Positions 49,322 to 58,146 of a DNA stretch of 64,000 nucleotides are shown one piece after another. The translations under genes and the position numbers were made by a program. Position 1 is the stretch's first letter; every line of letters starts with the position of its first letter. The DNA lies in the NCBI GenBank assembly GCA_024234875.1, contig JACKNM010000005.1:376686-440685 (forward strand), read 5' to 3'. This DNA is from Ectothiorhodospiraceae bacterium (lineage in GTDB: Bacteria > Pseudomonadota > Gammaproteobacteria > HK1). The notes under the pieces are model-generated. The model had not been told where the DNA came from. It worked only from the letters and a program-made list of their open reading frames with translations, and made no database searches.

Positions 49322-49942
49322 TCAGTGGAGGCCGGCGATGTACTCGGCGACGGCCTCGATCTCCTCGTCCGACAGCCAGCGGGCAGCATTGCGCATCATC
49401 TGATTCACGTCGTTCGCGCGATGACCCTGGCGGAAGGCGCGAAGCTGGGCCGCAGTGTACTGCGCGTGTTGACCGGACAGACTCGGGAAGCCTGCCAGAG
49501 CGTCGCCACCGCCGCGCGGGCCGTGACAGGCGGTGCAGGCGGGGACGCCGTTGGCCAGGTTGCCGCCGCGGTAGATCTGCTCGCCGAGGGCGACTCGCTC
49601 GGCGCTGGCGAAGCCACCACTTCCGGTCTGCTCGGCGAAGTAGGCGCCGAGATTCGCCATGTCGTCCTCACTCAGCCCGGCGACCATGCCGGCCATGATG
49701 GCGTTCTGGCGCGCCTCTCCGGCCTTGAAGTCGGCGAGCTGCTTGGCGAGGTAGCCGGCGTGCTGGCCGGCGAGCTTCGGCCATTCCGGATTCACGCTGT
49801 TGCCGTCGGCCCCGTGGCAGCTCGTGCAGAGCTGCTCCGCCTTCGCCTTGCCGGCTGCCACGTCGGCGGCCATGGCATTGGCGCCGAGAAGCAGCCCCAG
49901 CGCTCCACAGAGGACGATGCTCGCGTGCGTAATCTTGGTCAT
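49322..49942 (-). CDS. Cytochrome c4 (dihaem)
   Basis: A periplasmic two-haem c-type cytochrome of 206 residues that carries electrons to terminal oxidases. A signal peptide (1-25, ending AMA) is followed by two class I domains with haem sites Cys39-x-x-Cys42-His43 and Cys136-x-x-Cys139-His140. The sequence after each haem site (GADGNSVNPEWPKLAGQHAGY, described in part) is typical of c4. It lies just downstream of a single-haem relative on the same strand, next to dsbA and engB. Confidence 0.93.
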   Translation of the reverse strand: MTKITHASIVLCGALGLLLGANAMAADVAAGKAKAEQLCTSCHGADGNSVNPEWPKLAGQHAGYLAKQLADFKAGEARQNAIMAGMVAGLSEDDMANLGAYFAEQTGSGGFASAERVALGEQIYRGGNLANGVPACTACHGPRGGGDALAGFPSLSGQHAQYTAAQLRAFRQGHRANDVNQMMRNAARWLSDEEIEAVAEYIAGLH

Positions 49943-50041
49943 TGGGTCGCCTGTCTAGCGGGGAGTGTGTTCATGCGGCGTCACGCGCCGCCCGTCGAGC
50001 CGGCCGCGATGCCGGAGGTCCGTGGTCTCGTCCGGAGCCGG

Positions 50042-50407
50042 TCAGCGCTGCTCCTGCCGGGCATAGAACGCCGCGATGTCCTCGATGTCCTGGGGGCTCA
50101 GGGCGGCGGCCTGGGGCGACATCAGCGGGTCGCGCCGTGCTCCCGACTTGAACGCCTCCATCTGCTTGACCAGGTAGCGCGCATGCTGCCCCGCGAGCTT
50201 CGGCCACTCCGGGTTGATGCTGTTGCCGTCCGGTCCGTGGCAGGCGGCGCAGGCCTGCGCCTTGCGCTGTCCGGCCGCCGGGTCGCCGATCCCCGCTGCC
50301 GTCGCCTGACCGGCGATCAGGATTCCGAGCGCGAGCGCCACCTTCCGCGCGGCGGCCTGGGCGAGCGGCGGACGCGGGGCTTCGGCGGCAGGGGTGGCGT
50401 GACACAT
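50042..50407 (-). CDS. Single-haem class I cytochrome c
   Basis: A 121-residue protein with a haem site Cys53-x-x-Cys56-His57 and the probable Met ligand in RRDPLMSPQ. It matches the N-terminal domain of the neighbouring cytochrome c4 (GPDGNSINPEWPKLAGQHA), suggesting a domain duplication. The signal peptide core (KVALALGILIAGQATA) is preceded by about 20 extra residues. ATG 50407 has GGGAG nine bases upstream. It probably serves as a small periplasmic electron carrier. Confidence 0.88.
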   Translation of the reverse strand: MCHATPAAEAPRPPLAQAAARKVALALGILIAGQATAAGIGDPAAGQRKAQACAACHGPDGNSINPEWPKLAGQHARYLVKQMEAFKSGARRDPLMSPQAAALSPQDIEDIAAFYARQEQR

Positions 50408-50597
50408 GGACAGCGCTCCCGTGTACGGATTCGGGCCAACAAGAAGCCGCGCTATATAGCAGGAGCGCGCGATCGAGATCAACCGAGGCGCGCCCCTCGA
50501 CTCGCCGCTCGCGGTGCGCGGGCGGGCCGTCGAAGGGTACCATCCCGACCCGGCGGCTCCGTGCCGCGACCTTACCGCCCCGGAGCCCCGACGCGCG

Positions 50598-51359
50598 ATG
50601 CCCGGCAATCAGCGACGCATCCCCCGCCCCGAGCGAGCGCGCCCCGCGTCCGACGCGGCCGGCGCCGACGCGCTGCTCCGCCGCCGACTGCGCGCGGCGC
50701 GTTTTCGTTGCGCCATTCCGGCCGGCGTGGCCCTGCCACCGGACGAGGGCGCCGAGGTCGCCTTCGTCGGGCGATCCAACGTCGGCAAGTCGAGCGCGAT
50801 CAACCGCCTCGTGGATCAGGTCAAGCTGGCGCGGGTGGCGCGCACGCCGGGACGCACGCGAGCGCTCAATTTCTTCGATCTCGACGCGCGTCGGCGACTG
50901 GTGGACTTGCCTGGCTACGGCTACGCCAAGGTGCCGGAGGCGGAGCGCCGGGCATGGGCCGGGCTCGTCGAGCGCTATCTCCGTTCGCGGGCGGCGCTGC
51001 GCGGGGTGGTCCTGCTGATGGACGTGCGTCGCCCGTTGACCCCGCTCGACCAGACGTTGCTCGACTGGGCGGTGGAGATGGCGATCCCGCTGCACGTCGT
51101 GCTGACCAAGTCGGACAAGCTCTCGCGGGGCGCGGCGGCGTCCGCCCTGGCGGCGACCCGACGCGCCCTCGCCCGCGACGGTGCGTCGCTCTCGGTCCAG
51201 CTCATGAGCAGCCTCGACGGCAGCGGCGTGGACGCGCTGCGCCGACAGGTGGGCGTCTGGCTGGAGCTGCTCGACGACGCGGCGGGTGACGCGCCGAGTC
51301 CGCCCGCTGGCTCCGGGCAAAAAGAAGCCCCGGCTCAATGTTCGGGGGGGAAGGACTGA
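50598..51359 (+). CDS. engB: Ribosome biogenesis GTPase EngB/YsxC
   Basis: An essential GTPase for 50S ribosome assembly. The 253-residue protein has G1 GRSNVGKSS (58-66), a G2 Thr in TPGRTR, G3 DLPGYG (103-108), G4 TKSD and a G5-like SSLDGSG. The N- and C-terminal tails are longer than usual. The last ten codons run into the first arm of a hairpin (51327-51334 pairs with 51361-51368) that encloses the stop codon. It diverges from the cytochrome genes. ATG 50598 is the start nearest the family length. Confidence 0.94.
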   Translation: MPGNQRRIPRPERARPASDAAGADALLRRRLRAARFRCAIPAGVALPPDEGAEVAFVGRSNVGKSSAINRLVDQVKLARVARTPGRTRALNFFDLDARRRLVDLPGYGYAKVPEAERRAWAGLVERYLRSRAALRGVVLLMDVRRPLTPLDQTLLDWAVEMAIPLHVVLTKSDKLSRGAAASALAATRRALARDGASLSVQLMSSLDGSGVDALRRQVGVWLELLDDAAGDAPSPPAGSGQKEAPAQCSGGKD

Positions 51360-51499
51360 TGCCGGGGCAAAGGCCCGACGGGCCGGGGAAGCCCGCCGGA
51401 TCCCGCTCAGGGAGGTGAGAGCGGGGAGCACCGCGCTGCCCGGTCGGGGGGGACCGGGCTCGGGGACGGACGCGACACGGTGCTCTGTACCCTCAGAGC
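51327..51499 (+). other. Array of five hairpins at and after the engB stop
   Basis: Successive perfect stems: GCCCCGGC/GCCGGGGC (51327-51334, 51361-51368); GGCCC/GGGCC (51372-51376, 51380-51384); CCCGCTC/GAGCGGG (51402-51408, 51419-51425) with loop AGGGAGGTGA; GCCCGGTC/GACCGGGC (51438-51445, 51452-51459) with an all-G loop; GCTCTG/CAGAGC (51482-51487, 51494-51499). Several GGA triplets lie in loops, as in CsrA-binding RNAs. This could be an engB 3' structure or an unannotated small RNA. Leftward, the first stem is followed by TTCTTTTTG and could terminate. Confidence 0.45.
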
Positions 51500-52007
51500 G
51501 CGCCGGCAGCCGAAAGTTCCCTGCCGCGCCCCGACGAATCATGCACATCCGGCCGAATGTGTCGTCGTTGCGCGCTGCGCAATCTCGGCGGAACGCTCAA
51601 AGAGCCTTGTGTTTTCGCATAACTCTCTGATTGTGCAGGCAAAGTATCTGGTTGGTGATTTTTTGACACTTTCGTTGCAAGCCGTTGAGCGCCAGACACT
51701 TCCGAGCGTTTCGGGCAGCTCATCCACAGAGATATCCACAAGGAATGTGGATATCTGGCGCGCCGCGGCAGCCGCGACCCGTGCTCGGGCCCGGCAGCGG
51801 ACGGGGCACGGCACCCGGCGGCGTCTCGGCGCCACGGGGTGGAACCCGGCGTGGGAGCATTGGCGACGCGGCGGTGACGGCCGCTCCACGCGCTGGCCGC
51901 ACTGGCGTCGGACGACGAGATGCCGCCGCCCGGGCGGCCGGGCGGTGGCGATGATCGAGGTGGCGAGCCCGCGGCGCGCGAGCTGGCGGGGCTGGTCTCG
52001 GGGCCGC
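51500..52007. other. Gene-free stretch with an AT-richer island and DnaA-box-like palindrome
   Basis: No credible gene lies between the hairpin array and rpmE. Bases 51545-51760 are much less GC-rich than the surroundings. Near its right end are TCATCCACA (51720-51728), ATATCCACA (51732-51740) and TGTGGATAT (51746-51754), each one mismatch from the DnaA box TTATCCACA. The last two form a perfect 10-bp inverted repeat GATATCCACA/TGTGGATATC with a 5-bp spacer. The TTGACA at 51663 has no matching -10. Bases 51780-52007 are GC-rich with nothing identifiable. Confidence 0.5.
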
Positions 52008-52211
52008 TCAGCCCATGCCGTACTTGCGGCGGAACTTGTCGACGCGCCCGGCGGTGTCGACGATCTTCTGCTGCCCGGTATAGAACGGATGGCAGGCCGA
52101 GCAGACCTCGAGATGCAGATCGTGCCCGAGCGTGGAGCGGGTCTCGAACGAGTTCCCGCAGCTACAGGAGACGGTGATCGACTTGTACTCGGGGTGGGTG
52201 TCGGTCTTCAT
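52008..52211 (-). CDS. rpmE: 50S ribosomal protein L31 (zinc-binding form)
   Basis: A 67-residue bL31 of the C+ type, with the four zinc cysteines Cys16, Cys18, Cys37 and Cys40 (SCSCGN and EVCSACHPFY). The ending GRVDKFRRKYG is typical. ATG 52211 has GGAG eight bases upstream. This form is normally used under zinc sufficiency and is replaced by a cysteine-free paralogue when zinc is scarce; no such paralogue is in the window. Confidence 0.96.
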   Translation of the reverse strand: MKTDTHPEYKSITVSCSCGNSFETRSTLGHDLHLEVCSACHPFYTGQQKIVDTAGRVDKFRRKYGMG

Positions 52212-52323
52212 CGGATGGCTCCGGCCCTGAGGTGCCTGTTGGCGGGCCGCTCGCAAGGAGCGGCGAGCCGGCTATCGTAGCTTCATTCGCTGCGTACGGA
52301 AAGCCCGCCGACGTGGTGGTGGC

Positions 52324-52716
52324 TCAGTCGCGTCGACGCGATTCCGGGTCGCGGGCGGCGAAGGGCACCACATCAGCCCGCTGCCTCACCACCTGTCGAT
52401 GGTCCTCGTGCGCGAGCGCGAGCGACTGAATCGCCTCCAGCAGGCCGTTCGGTCCCGCCACCCGCTCCCACATCAGCTCCGAGAGCTTGATGCAGGCGGC
52501 CATCGGATTGCTGGCGCGCGAGCGCACCACGTCCGCCTTCCACTGCAGGCCCTCCAGGCGCGGGCGCAGATGGGCCGGCGCGCGCGCCATCTCGGCCGCG
52601 AGCAGGGCGGCGCGCTCGCGCTCGAACGCCTCGGGGTCCTCCTTGGCCAGGCGGGCAAACCGATCGAAGTCGAAATCGTCGGCGGAATCGGAGATGTCAG
52701 GGGGCCTGGGCTTCAC
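52324..52716 (-). CDS. DUF3135-family protein
   Basis: A 130-residue soluble, largely helical protein. FDFDRFARLAKEDPEAFER near the start, HLRPRLEGLQWKADVVRSRA and NPMAACIKLSELMWE are the pattern of DUF3135, found mainly in Gammaproteobacteria with no known function. The C-terminus is short and polar. It lies between rpmE and ubiD on the same strand. The 155-bp gap upstream holds no further gene. Confidence 0.75.
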   Translation of the reverse strand: MKPRPPDISDSADDFDFDRFARLAKEDPEAFERERAALLAAEMARAPAHLRPRLEGLQWKADVVRSRASNPMAACIKLSELMWERVAGPNGLLEAIQSLALAHEDHRQVVRQRADVVPFAARDPESRRRD

Positions 52717-52871
52717 CTTGGGGTCTCGCTCGAGGGCGGCACACGGGGAGAGCCTACCAACTCGCCGAGCCCGCCGGCAGCGTCGCGGCGCCGAGTTGTG
52801 ACTGCAGGCACAAGCCCGCGCTCGGGAGGGCTAAAGTCCGCGGAACCCCGGGTGCGACAAGGGCGCGTCGG

Positions 52872-54344
52872 TCAGTCGTCGTCGATTCCCAGCCGATCCC
52901 AGAGCGCGTCGACCCGCTGCCTGACGGCGTCGCTCATCGCGATCGGCACCCCCCACTCGCGATCGGTCTCACCGGCCCACTTGTTGGTGGCGTCGAAGCC
53001 GACCTTCGACCCGAGGCCGGCCACCGGGGAGGCGAAGTCCAGATAGTCGATCGGCGTGCGCTCGATCACCGTCATGTCGCGCGCGGGGTCCATGCGTGTG
53101 GTCACCGCCCAGATCACGTCCTTCCAGTCGCGCACGTCGATGTCGTCGTCGGTGACGATGACGAACTTCGTGTACATGAACTGGCGCAGGAACGACCAGA
53201 TTCCGAGCATCACCCGCTTGGCGTGGCCGGCGTACGCCTTGCGGATGCTCACCACCGCGAGCCGGTAGGAGCAGCCTTCCGGCGGCAGGTAGAAGTCGAC
53301 GATCTCCGGGAACTGCTTGCGCAGGATGGGGACGAAGACCTCGTTGAGCGCGACCCCGAGCACCGCCGGCTCGTCGGGCGGCCGGCCGGTGTAGGTGCTG
53401 TGGTAGATCGGCGCGCGGCGGTGGGTGATGCGGTCGATGGTGAAGACCGGAAACTGCTCGACCTCGTTGTAGTAGCCGGTGTGGTCGCCGAACGGGCCCT
53501 CGGGCGCCACGTCGTCCGGCGCGATGTGCCCCTCGAGGACGATCTCGGCGCTCGCGGGGACCTCGAGGTCGATGCCTCGGCAGCGCACCAGCTCGGTTCG
53601 GCTGCCGCGCAGCAGGCCGGCGAAGGCGTGCTCGGAGAGCGAGTCCGGAACCGGGGTGACCGCGGCCAGCATCGTCGCCGGGTCGGCTCCGAGAGCCACT
53701 GCCAGCGGGAAGGGCTCTCCCGGGCGCGCCGCCTGCCAGTCGCGGAAGTCGAGGGCGCCGCCGCGGTGCGCGAGCCAGCGCATGATGACGCGGTTGCGCC
53801 CGATGACCTGCTGGCGGTAGATGCCCAGGTTGACCCGTGGCCTGGTCGGGCCGCGCGTCACCACCAGACCCCAGGTGATCAGTGGGCCGGCGTCGCCCGG
53901 CCAGCATGTCTGCACCGGCAGCGCGCCGAGATCGACGTCCGCGCCCTCGAGGACCACCTCCTGACAGGGCGCGTCCCGCCGCACCTTCGGTGCCATGTCG
54001 AGCACCTTCTTGAACACCGGCAGCGATCGCCACGCCTCGCGCAGCCCCCGCGGCGGGTCCGGTTCCTTGAGGAAGGCGAGGAGCCGACCGACCTCGCGCA
54101 GCGCGGCGACCGACTCCGCTCCCATGCCGAGGGCGACCCGTTCCGGGGTCCCGAACAGGTTGCCGAGCACCGGGATCCGGAAGCCGCGCGGCCGCTCGAA
54201 CAGCAGTGCCGGACCGCCACGCTTCAGCGTCCGGTCGCAGATCTCGGTCATCTCGAGATTCGGGTCGACGGTCTCGGTGACGCGGCGCAGCAGGCCTCGC
54301 GACTCGAGCCCGGAGACGAACTCGCGCAGATCGCGATAGCGCAT
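52872..54344 (-). CDS. ubiD: UbiD decarboxylase (4-hydroxy-3-polyprenylbenzoate)
   Basis: It decarboxylates 4-hydroxy-3-polyprenylbenzoate in ubiquinone synthesis using prenylated FMN made by UbiX. The 490-residue protein matches UbiD along its length: MRYRDLREFV start, VNLGIYRQQVIGRN, MRWLAHRGGA, EIVLEGHIAP, EGPFGDHTGYY with the catalytic Glu region, and the oligomerisation helix at the C-terminus (FDATNKWAGETDREWG). ATG 54344 is the family start; longer open frame upstream is not related. It follows xthA after 50 bp. Confidence 0.95.
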   Translation of the reverse strand: MRYRDLREFVSGLESRGLLRRVTETVDPNLEMTEICDRTLKRGGPALLFERPRGFRIPVLGNLFGTPERVALGMGAESVAALREVGRLLAFLKEPDPPRGLREAWRSLPVFKKVLDMAPKVRRDAPCQEVVLEGADVDLGALPVQTCWPGDAGPLITWGLVVTRGPTRPRVNLGIYRQQVIGRNRVIMRWLAHRGGALDFRDWQAARPGEPFPLAVALGADPATMLAAVTPVPDSLSEHAFAGLLRGSRTELVRCRGIDLEVPASAEIVLEGHIAPDDVAPEGPFGDHTGYYNEVEQFPVFTIDRITHRRAPIYHSTYTGRPPDEPAVLGVALNEVFVPILRKQFPEIVDFYLPPEGCSYRLAVVSIRKAYAGHAKRVMLGIWSFLRQFMYTKFVIVTDDDIDVRDWKDVIWAVTTRMDPARDMTVIERTPIDYLDFASPVAGLGSKVGFDATNKWAGETDREWGVPIAMSDAVRQRVDALWDRLGIDDD

Positions 54345-54394
54345 CGCCGGCTCGAGCTCCGGCGCGCCGGGCGGCAGATCGGGGGTGTCGGTGC

Positions 54395-55162
54395 TCAGAG
54401 GTCGAACTCCGCGACCACCGGGGCGTGGTCGGAGGGGCGCTCGAGGCGGCGCGGGGCAGTGTCGACGGTGCAGCCGGTGCAGCGCCCCCCGAGGGCCGTG
54501 GTCGGCAGCACGAGGTCGATGCGAAGCCCGAGATTGCGGCGGAAGGCACCCTGGCGGTAGTCCCACCAGCTGAAGCTCGCCGGAGCTTGCTCGAACAGGC
54601 GGAAGGCGTCGGTGAGGCCGAGCGCGAGGAGCCGCCCGAGCGCCTCGCGCTCGGGCGTGCTGCACAGGATGCGCTCGCGCCAGGCGTCCGGGTCGTGGAC
54701 GTCGCGGTCGTCGGGGGTGATGTTGAAGTCGCCGACCACCACCAGGTCGCGATGCTGCTCGAGCTCACGCGCCACGTGAGCCGTCACCGCGCGCAGCCAT
54801 TCGAGCTTGTAGGCGTACTTCTCGCTCCCGACCTCCTGTCCATTGACGACATAGAGATTGACGACCCGGACCCCACCGACGGTCGCGATCAGGATTCGGC
54901 GATCCGGGTCGTCGAGGTCGGGGATGTCGGTGAGCGGGTCGGTGGCGGCTTCCCGGGTCAGCAGCGCGACGCCGTTGTAGGTCTTCTGGCCCGCGAACAG
55001 CGCGCGGTAGCCGGCGGCGGCGAGCGCCTCGACCGGGAACTTGTCGTCGGTGAGCTTCGTTTCCTGCAACGCCAGCACGTCGGGCGCCTGCGTCGCGAGC
55101 CAGTCGAGCACGTGCGGCAGCCGGACGTTGAGCGAGTTGACGTTCCAGGTCGCGATCTTCAT
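54395..55162 (-). CDS. xthA: Exodeoxyribonuclease III
   Basis: An AP endonuclease and 3' exonuclease in base-excision repair. The 255-residue protein starts MKIATWNVNSLNVRLPHV, has the metal ligand Glu34 (LQETKL), the catalytic GDFNITPDDRDVHDP and the C-terminal PSDHAPVVAEF with the active-site Asp-His. It works with the base glycosylases encoded at 26.8 and 31.6 kb in the same repair pathway. ATG 55162 has GGAG upstream, rather far away. Confidence 0.95.
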   Translation of the reverse strand: MKIATWNVNSLNVRLPHVLDWLATQAPDVLALQETKLTDDKFPVEALAAAGYRALFAGQKTYNGVALLTREAATDPLTDIPDLDDPDRRILIATVGGVRVVNLYVVNGQEVGSEKYAYKLEWLRAVTAHVARELEQHRDLVVVGDFNITPDDRDVHDPDAWRERILCSTPEREALGRLLALGLTDAFRLFEQAPASFSWWDYRQGAFRRNLGLRIDLVLPTTALGGRCTGCTVDTAPRRLERPSDHAPVVAEFDL

Positions 55163-55205
55163 CTGTCGTGCAGTCTCCGGTGGTGCCATGCCGTGGGCGC
55201 GCTGC

Positions 55206-55898
55206 TCATACCCGGAACCCACCGTGACGGCGGCGGCTGCGCCAGTCGACGAGCCAGGCGCCGACGCCGACGCCGACCAGGGTGGACACGGCCAGGGCGC
55301 CCCACTCCCAACCGGGTCGGGCGAGCGCACGCTCGAGGCCGCGGGCGACGCGCGCGAGATACTCGCGAGGCTCGGCGTCGGGCGACGCCTCGTCGGTCGT
55401 GGTGGCGGGGTGGTCGGGCTCGGCCGGTACCGCCTCCCGCGCGGTGACGTCGTCGGCCCGCTGCGGCGCCGCCCGCGCCTCGGCCTCGACGGCGCGTGCC
55501 TGCGCCTCCGCCAGCGCGCCCTCCAGCTCTGCACCGAGCTGACGAAGGCGCTCGCCCTCGTGCAGGAGCTGCTCGTGCTCGGCCTCCAGCCGGGTCAGAC
55601 GCGCGCGCGCCGGCTCCTCCTCGCTCAGGTAGGCATCGCCGACCCAACCGACCGTGCCGTGCTCGGTGCGGACCTGGGCGAGCGCGCCCTCGCGCGCCAG
55701 CACCGTGAGCGGGGTGCCGCTCGGCAGGAGCTCGATGACCCGACTGCGCAGGGACGCGTCCTCGTGCAGGCCGAGCTGGAGGCGATCGGTGACCCACATC
55801 TGGTCGGCGAGCACCGGTAGCGTCGCGCCGAGGGCGGCGACCCAGAGCAACGCCGGGAGACGGCGTGGGCGGGCGTGGCAGGCGCTCGATTCCTTCAC
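55206..55898 (-). CDS. SH3-domain membrane-anchored protein (YgiM-like, TIGR04211)
   Basis: A 230-residue envelope protein: a signal peptide or N-terminal anchor (about 10-31, ending VLA), an SH3b domain (DQMWVTDRLQLGLHEDAS onward to VGWVGDAYLS, 32-91), a coiled coil (95-145), a disordered Pro/Asp part and a C-terminal transmembrane helix (208-226) with an Arg-rich cytoplasmic end. The architecture is that of the YgiM/TIGR04211 group, of unknown function. The GTG start overlaps the prlC stop as GTGA, so it is coupled to prlC. Confidence 0.85.
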   Translation of the reverse strand: MKESSACHARPRRLPALLWVAALGATLPVLADQMWVTDRLQLGLHEDASLRSRVIELLPSGTPLTVLAREGALAQVRTEHGTVGWVGDAYLSEEEPARARLTRLEAEHEQLLHEGERLRQLGAELEGALAEAQARAVEAEARAAPQRADDVTAREAVPAEPDHPATTTDEASPDAEPREYLARVARGLERALARPGWEWGALAVSTLVGVGVGAWLVDWRSRRRHGGFRV

Positions 55899-57973
55899 CC
55901 GCTCGAGTCCTCGACCTCGCTCACCAGGCCATGACTCGCCAGCAACGCGTCGATGGTCGGCTCACGCCCACGGAATGCGACGAACAGCTCCATGGCGTCG
56001 CGTGAGCCACCGCTCTCCAGCACCGTCTCCATGAACCGCCGTCCCGGGCGCGGGTCGAGCACACCCTCCTCGACGAAGGCGGCGAAGGCGTCCGCCGCCA
56101 GCGCCTCGGCCCACTTGTAGCTGTAGTAACCGGCCGCGTACCCGCCGGCGAAGATGTGGGTGAACGAGCACGGGAAGCGGTTGCTGGCCGGCGGGCGGAC
56201 CACGGCCACCTCGTCGCGCACCGCGGCCAGGGTCTCCAACACCCGACCGCCGCGCGTCGGCGCGTAGTGATGGTGGAGCAGGAAGTCGAACAACGCGAAC
56301 TCCACCTGGCGCAGCATCTGCAGACCGGCGTTGAACGTCCGCGCCGCGCGCAGGCGCTCGATCACCGAGTCGGGAAGGGGCTTCCCGGTGTCGACGTGCG
56401 CGCTCATCAGGGCCAGCGCCTCGGGCTCCCAGCACCAGTGCTCGAGGAGCTGACTCGGCAGCTCCACCGCGTCCCAGGCGACGCCACGGATTCCCGACAC
56501 CGCCCGATGCTCGACCCGCGTCAGCAGGTGGTGCAGGCCGTGGCCGAACTCGTGGAACAGCGTGGTGACCTCGTCGTGGGTGAGGAGCGCGGGGGCATCG
56601 CCGACCGGGCCACCGAAGTTGCACGTGAGGTAGGCGATGGGGGTCTGCACCCCGGTGTCGAAGCGGTGGCGCACCGAGCACTCGTCCATCCAGGCGCCGC
56701 CGCGCTTGCCGGAGCGCGCGTAGAGGTCGAGGTAGAACTCGCCGCGGAGGGCGCCGTCCTCGGCGTCGTCGCGCACCCGGTACAGCCGCACGTCCGGGTG
56801 CCAGGCGTCTGCGGCCTCGACCACCTCGACCCGCACCCCGAACAGGCGCCGCACGATCTCGAACAGGCCGGCGAGCACCGTCGGGACCGGGAAGTAGGGG
56901 CGAAGCGCCTCGGCCGAGATGTCGTAGCGCTCGACTCGCAGCAGCTCCGCGTAGTAGGCGAGGTCGTGACTCCCGAGCTCGGTGATGCCGTCGCGCTCGC
57001 GGGCGATGCGAGCGAGCTCGGCCAGCTCGCGCTCGGCCGCGGGGCGAGCTCGTCGGGCGAGGTCACGCAAGAACTCGATCACGCGCTCGGCGCTCGGCGC
57101 CATCTTGCGCGCGAGCGAGTACGCGGCGTAGCTCTCGAACCCGAGCAGGCCGGCCAGCGCGTGGCGGGTGGCGAGAATCGACTCGATGGTGGCCGCGTTG
57201 TCCCACTGGCCCGCATGCGGCCCCTGATCCGAGGCCCGGGTCGACCAGGCCTCGTAGAGCTCCCGCCGCAGAGTCCGATCGTGGGCGTAGGTCTGCACCG
57301 CGAGGTAGCAGGGGAAGTCGAGCGTCAGCAACCAGCCCTCGAGCCCGTCGCGGCGCGCGCGCTCGGCCGCCGCCCGGCGCGCCGAATCGGGCAGGCCGTC
57401 GAGCTCGGACGCGTCGCGCACGTGACGCGTCCACGCCTGGGTGGCGTCGAGCACGTGGTGTTGGAAACGGCTCCCGAGCTCCGTCAGCTCGCGGGCGAGC
57501 TCGCGGTAGCGCGCCTTCTGGTCGTCGGGGAGATCCGAGCCGGACAGCCGCAAGTCGCGCAGCGCGAGCTCGAGCACCCGAGCGCGCTCGGGCGCACGCG
57601 TGGCGAGGGAGGGATCGGCTGCCAGCAGTCGCACCGCGCTCGACAGCCGCGGGTCCTGGGCGAGCTCGTTGCCGAGGTCGCTGAGCAGCGGCAGGCACGC
57701 ATCGTGGGCGGCGCGCAGCTCGGGTGTGTCCCGAACCGCGTTGAGGTGCGAGATCGGCGACCACGCGCGATCCAGGCGGTCGTCGAGCTCGTCGAGGGGT
57801 TGCATCGTGCCGGCCCAGGTCGGTGGTGCGGCGCTGGCGAGAATGGTGTCGCGCGCGGCGCGGATCTCGCGCGCGAGATGCTCGATCGCCGGCACCACGT
57901 GCTCGGCGCGAATGCGCGAGAAGGGGGGCAGGCGAAAGGGCTGGAGCAGGGGGTTGGGCGCCTCGTCGGTCAT
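55895..57973 (-). CDS. prlC: Oligopeptidase A
   Basis: A cytoplasmic zinc metallopeptidase of the M3 family that degrades signal peptides and short peptides. The 692-residue protein has the HEFGHGLHHLL zinc motif in its C-terminal half with the third ligand Glu downstream, and FGGPVGDAPALLTHDEV just before it, as in PrlC. The N-terminal start NPLLQPFRLPPFSRIRAEHV is typical. ATG 57973 has a GAG-containing upstream region. The SH3 protein gene follows with a 4-bp overlap. Confidence 0.95.
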   Translation of the reverse strand: MTDEAPNPLLQPFRLPPFSRIRAEHVVPAIEHLAREIRAARDTILASAAPPTWAGTMQPLDELDDRLDRAWSPISHLNAVRDTPELRAAHDACLPLLSDLGNELAQDPRLSSAVRLLAADPSLATRAPERARVLELALRDLRLSGSDLPDDQKARYRELARELTELGSRFQHHVLDATQAWTRHVRDASELDGLPDSARRAAAERARRDGLEGWLLTLDFPCYLAVQTYAHDRTLRRELYEAWSTRASDQGPHAGQWDNAATIESILATRHALAGLLGFESYAAYSLARKMAPSAERVIEFLRDLARRARPAAERELAELARIARERDGITELGSHDLAYYAELLRVERYDISAEALRPYFPVPTVLAGLFEIVRRLFGVRVEVVEAADAWHPDVRLYRVRDDAEDGALRGEFYLDLYARSGKRGGAWMDECSVRHRFDTGVQTPIAYLTCNFGGPVGDAPALLTHDEVTTLFHEFGHGLHHLLTRVEHRAVSGIRGVAWDAVELPSQLLEHWCWEPEALALMSAHVDTGKPLPDSVIERLRAARTFNAGLQMLRQVEFALFDFLLHHHYAPTRGGRVLETLAAVRDEVAVVRPPASNRFPCSFTHIFAGGYAAGYYSYKWAEALAADAFAAFVEEGVLDPRPGRRFMETVLESGGSRDAMELFVAFRGREPTIDALLASHGLVSEVEDSSG

Positions 57974-58043
57974 CGCGGTACTCGTGGTCGGGATGCCTTG
58001 CGGCGGCCGCGCGATGCTAGCAAAGCTCGGTTGGGCTCGGTAG

Positions 58044-58102
58044 TTGACGGCCGTTCCGGGGCCGGCGCATACTCCGTTCCGTAATGCGAATCGTTCGCAT
58101 TA
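58044..58102 (+). promoter_or_regulatory. Promoter with Fur box for the ferric iron transporter
   Basis: TTGACG (58044-58049) and CATACT (58068-58073) are spaced by 18 bp. Directly after the -10, over the expected transcript start, is TAATGCGAA-TCG-TTCGCATTA (58082-58102), a perfect 9-3-9 palindrome that matches the Fur box pattern AATGCGAAT..TTCGCATT. Iron-loaded Fur should block this promoter. Confidence 0.85.
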
Positions 58103-58146
58103 AAGAATCGCTTCTTACCGCATCACCCAACGGAGGATCTTCCGAG

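Noticed and set aside
51663..51668. TTGACA as a promoter -35
   Set aside because: No -10-like hexamer occurs 16-19 bp downstream and no gene follows on that strand.
51500..51760. Chromosomal replication origin
   Set aside because: DnaA-like boxes are only three and imperfect, and no dnaA, dnaN, rpmH, gidA or parAB gene is near; kept only as a possible DnaA-binding or regulatory site.
52832..52858. TAAAGTCC as another sigma-28 promoter
   Set aside because: The sequence 15 bp downstream is GGTGCGAC, which does not resemble GCCGATAA, and it would point into the 3' end of ubiD.
58084..58146. Upstream ATG for fbpA
   Set aside because: It lies within the Fur palindrome at the expected transcript start, has no ribosome site and would spoil the signal peptide.
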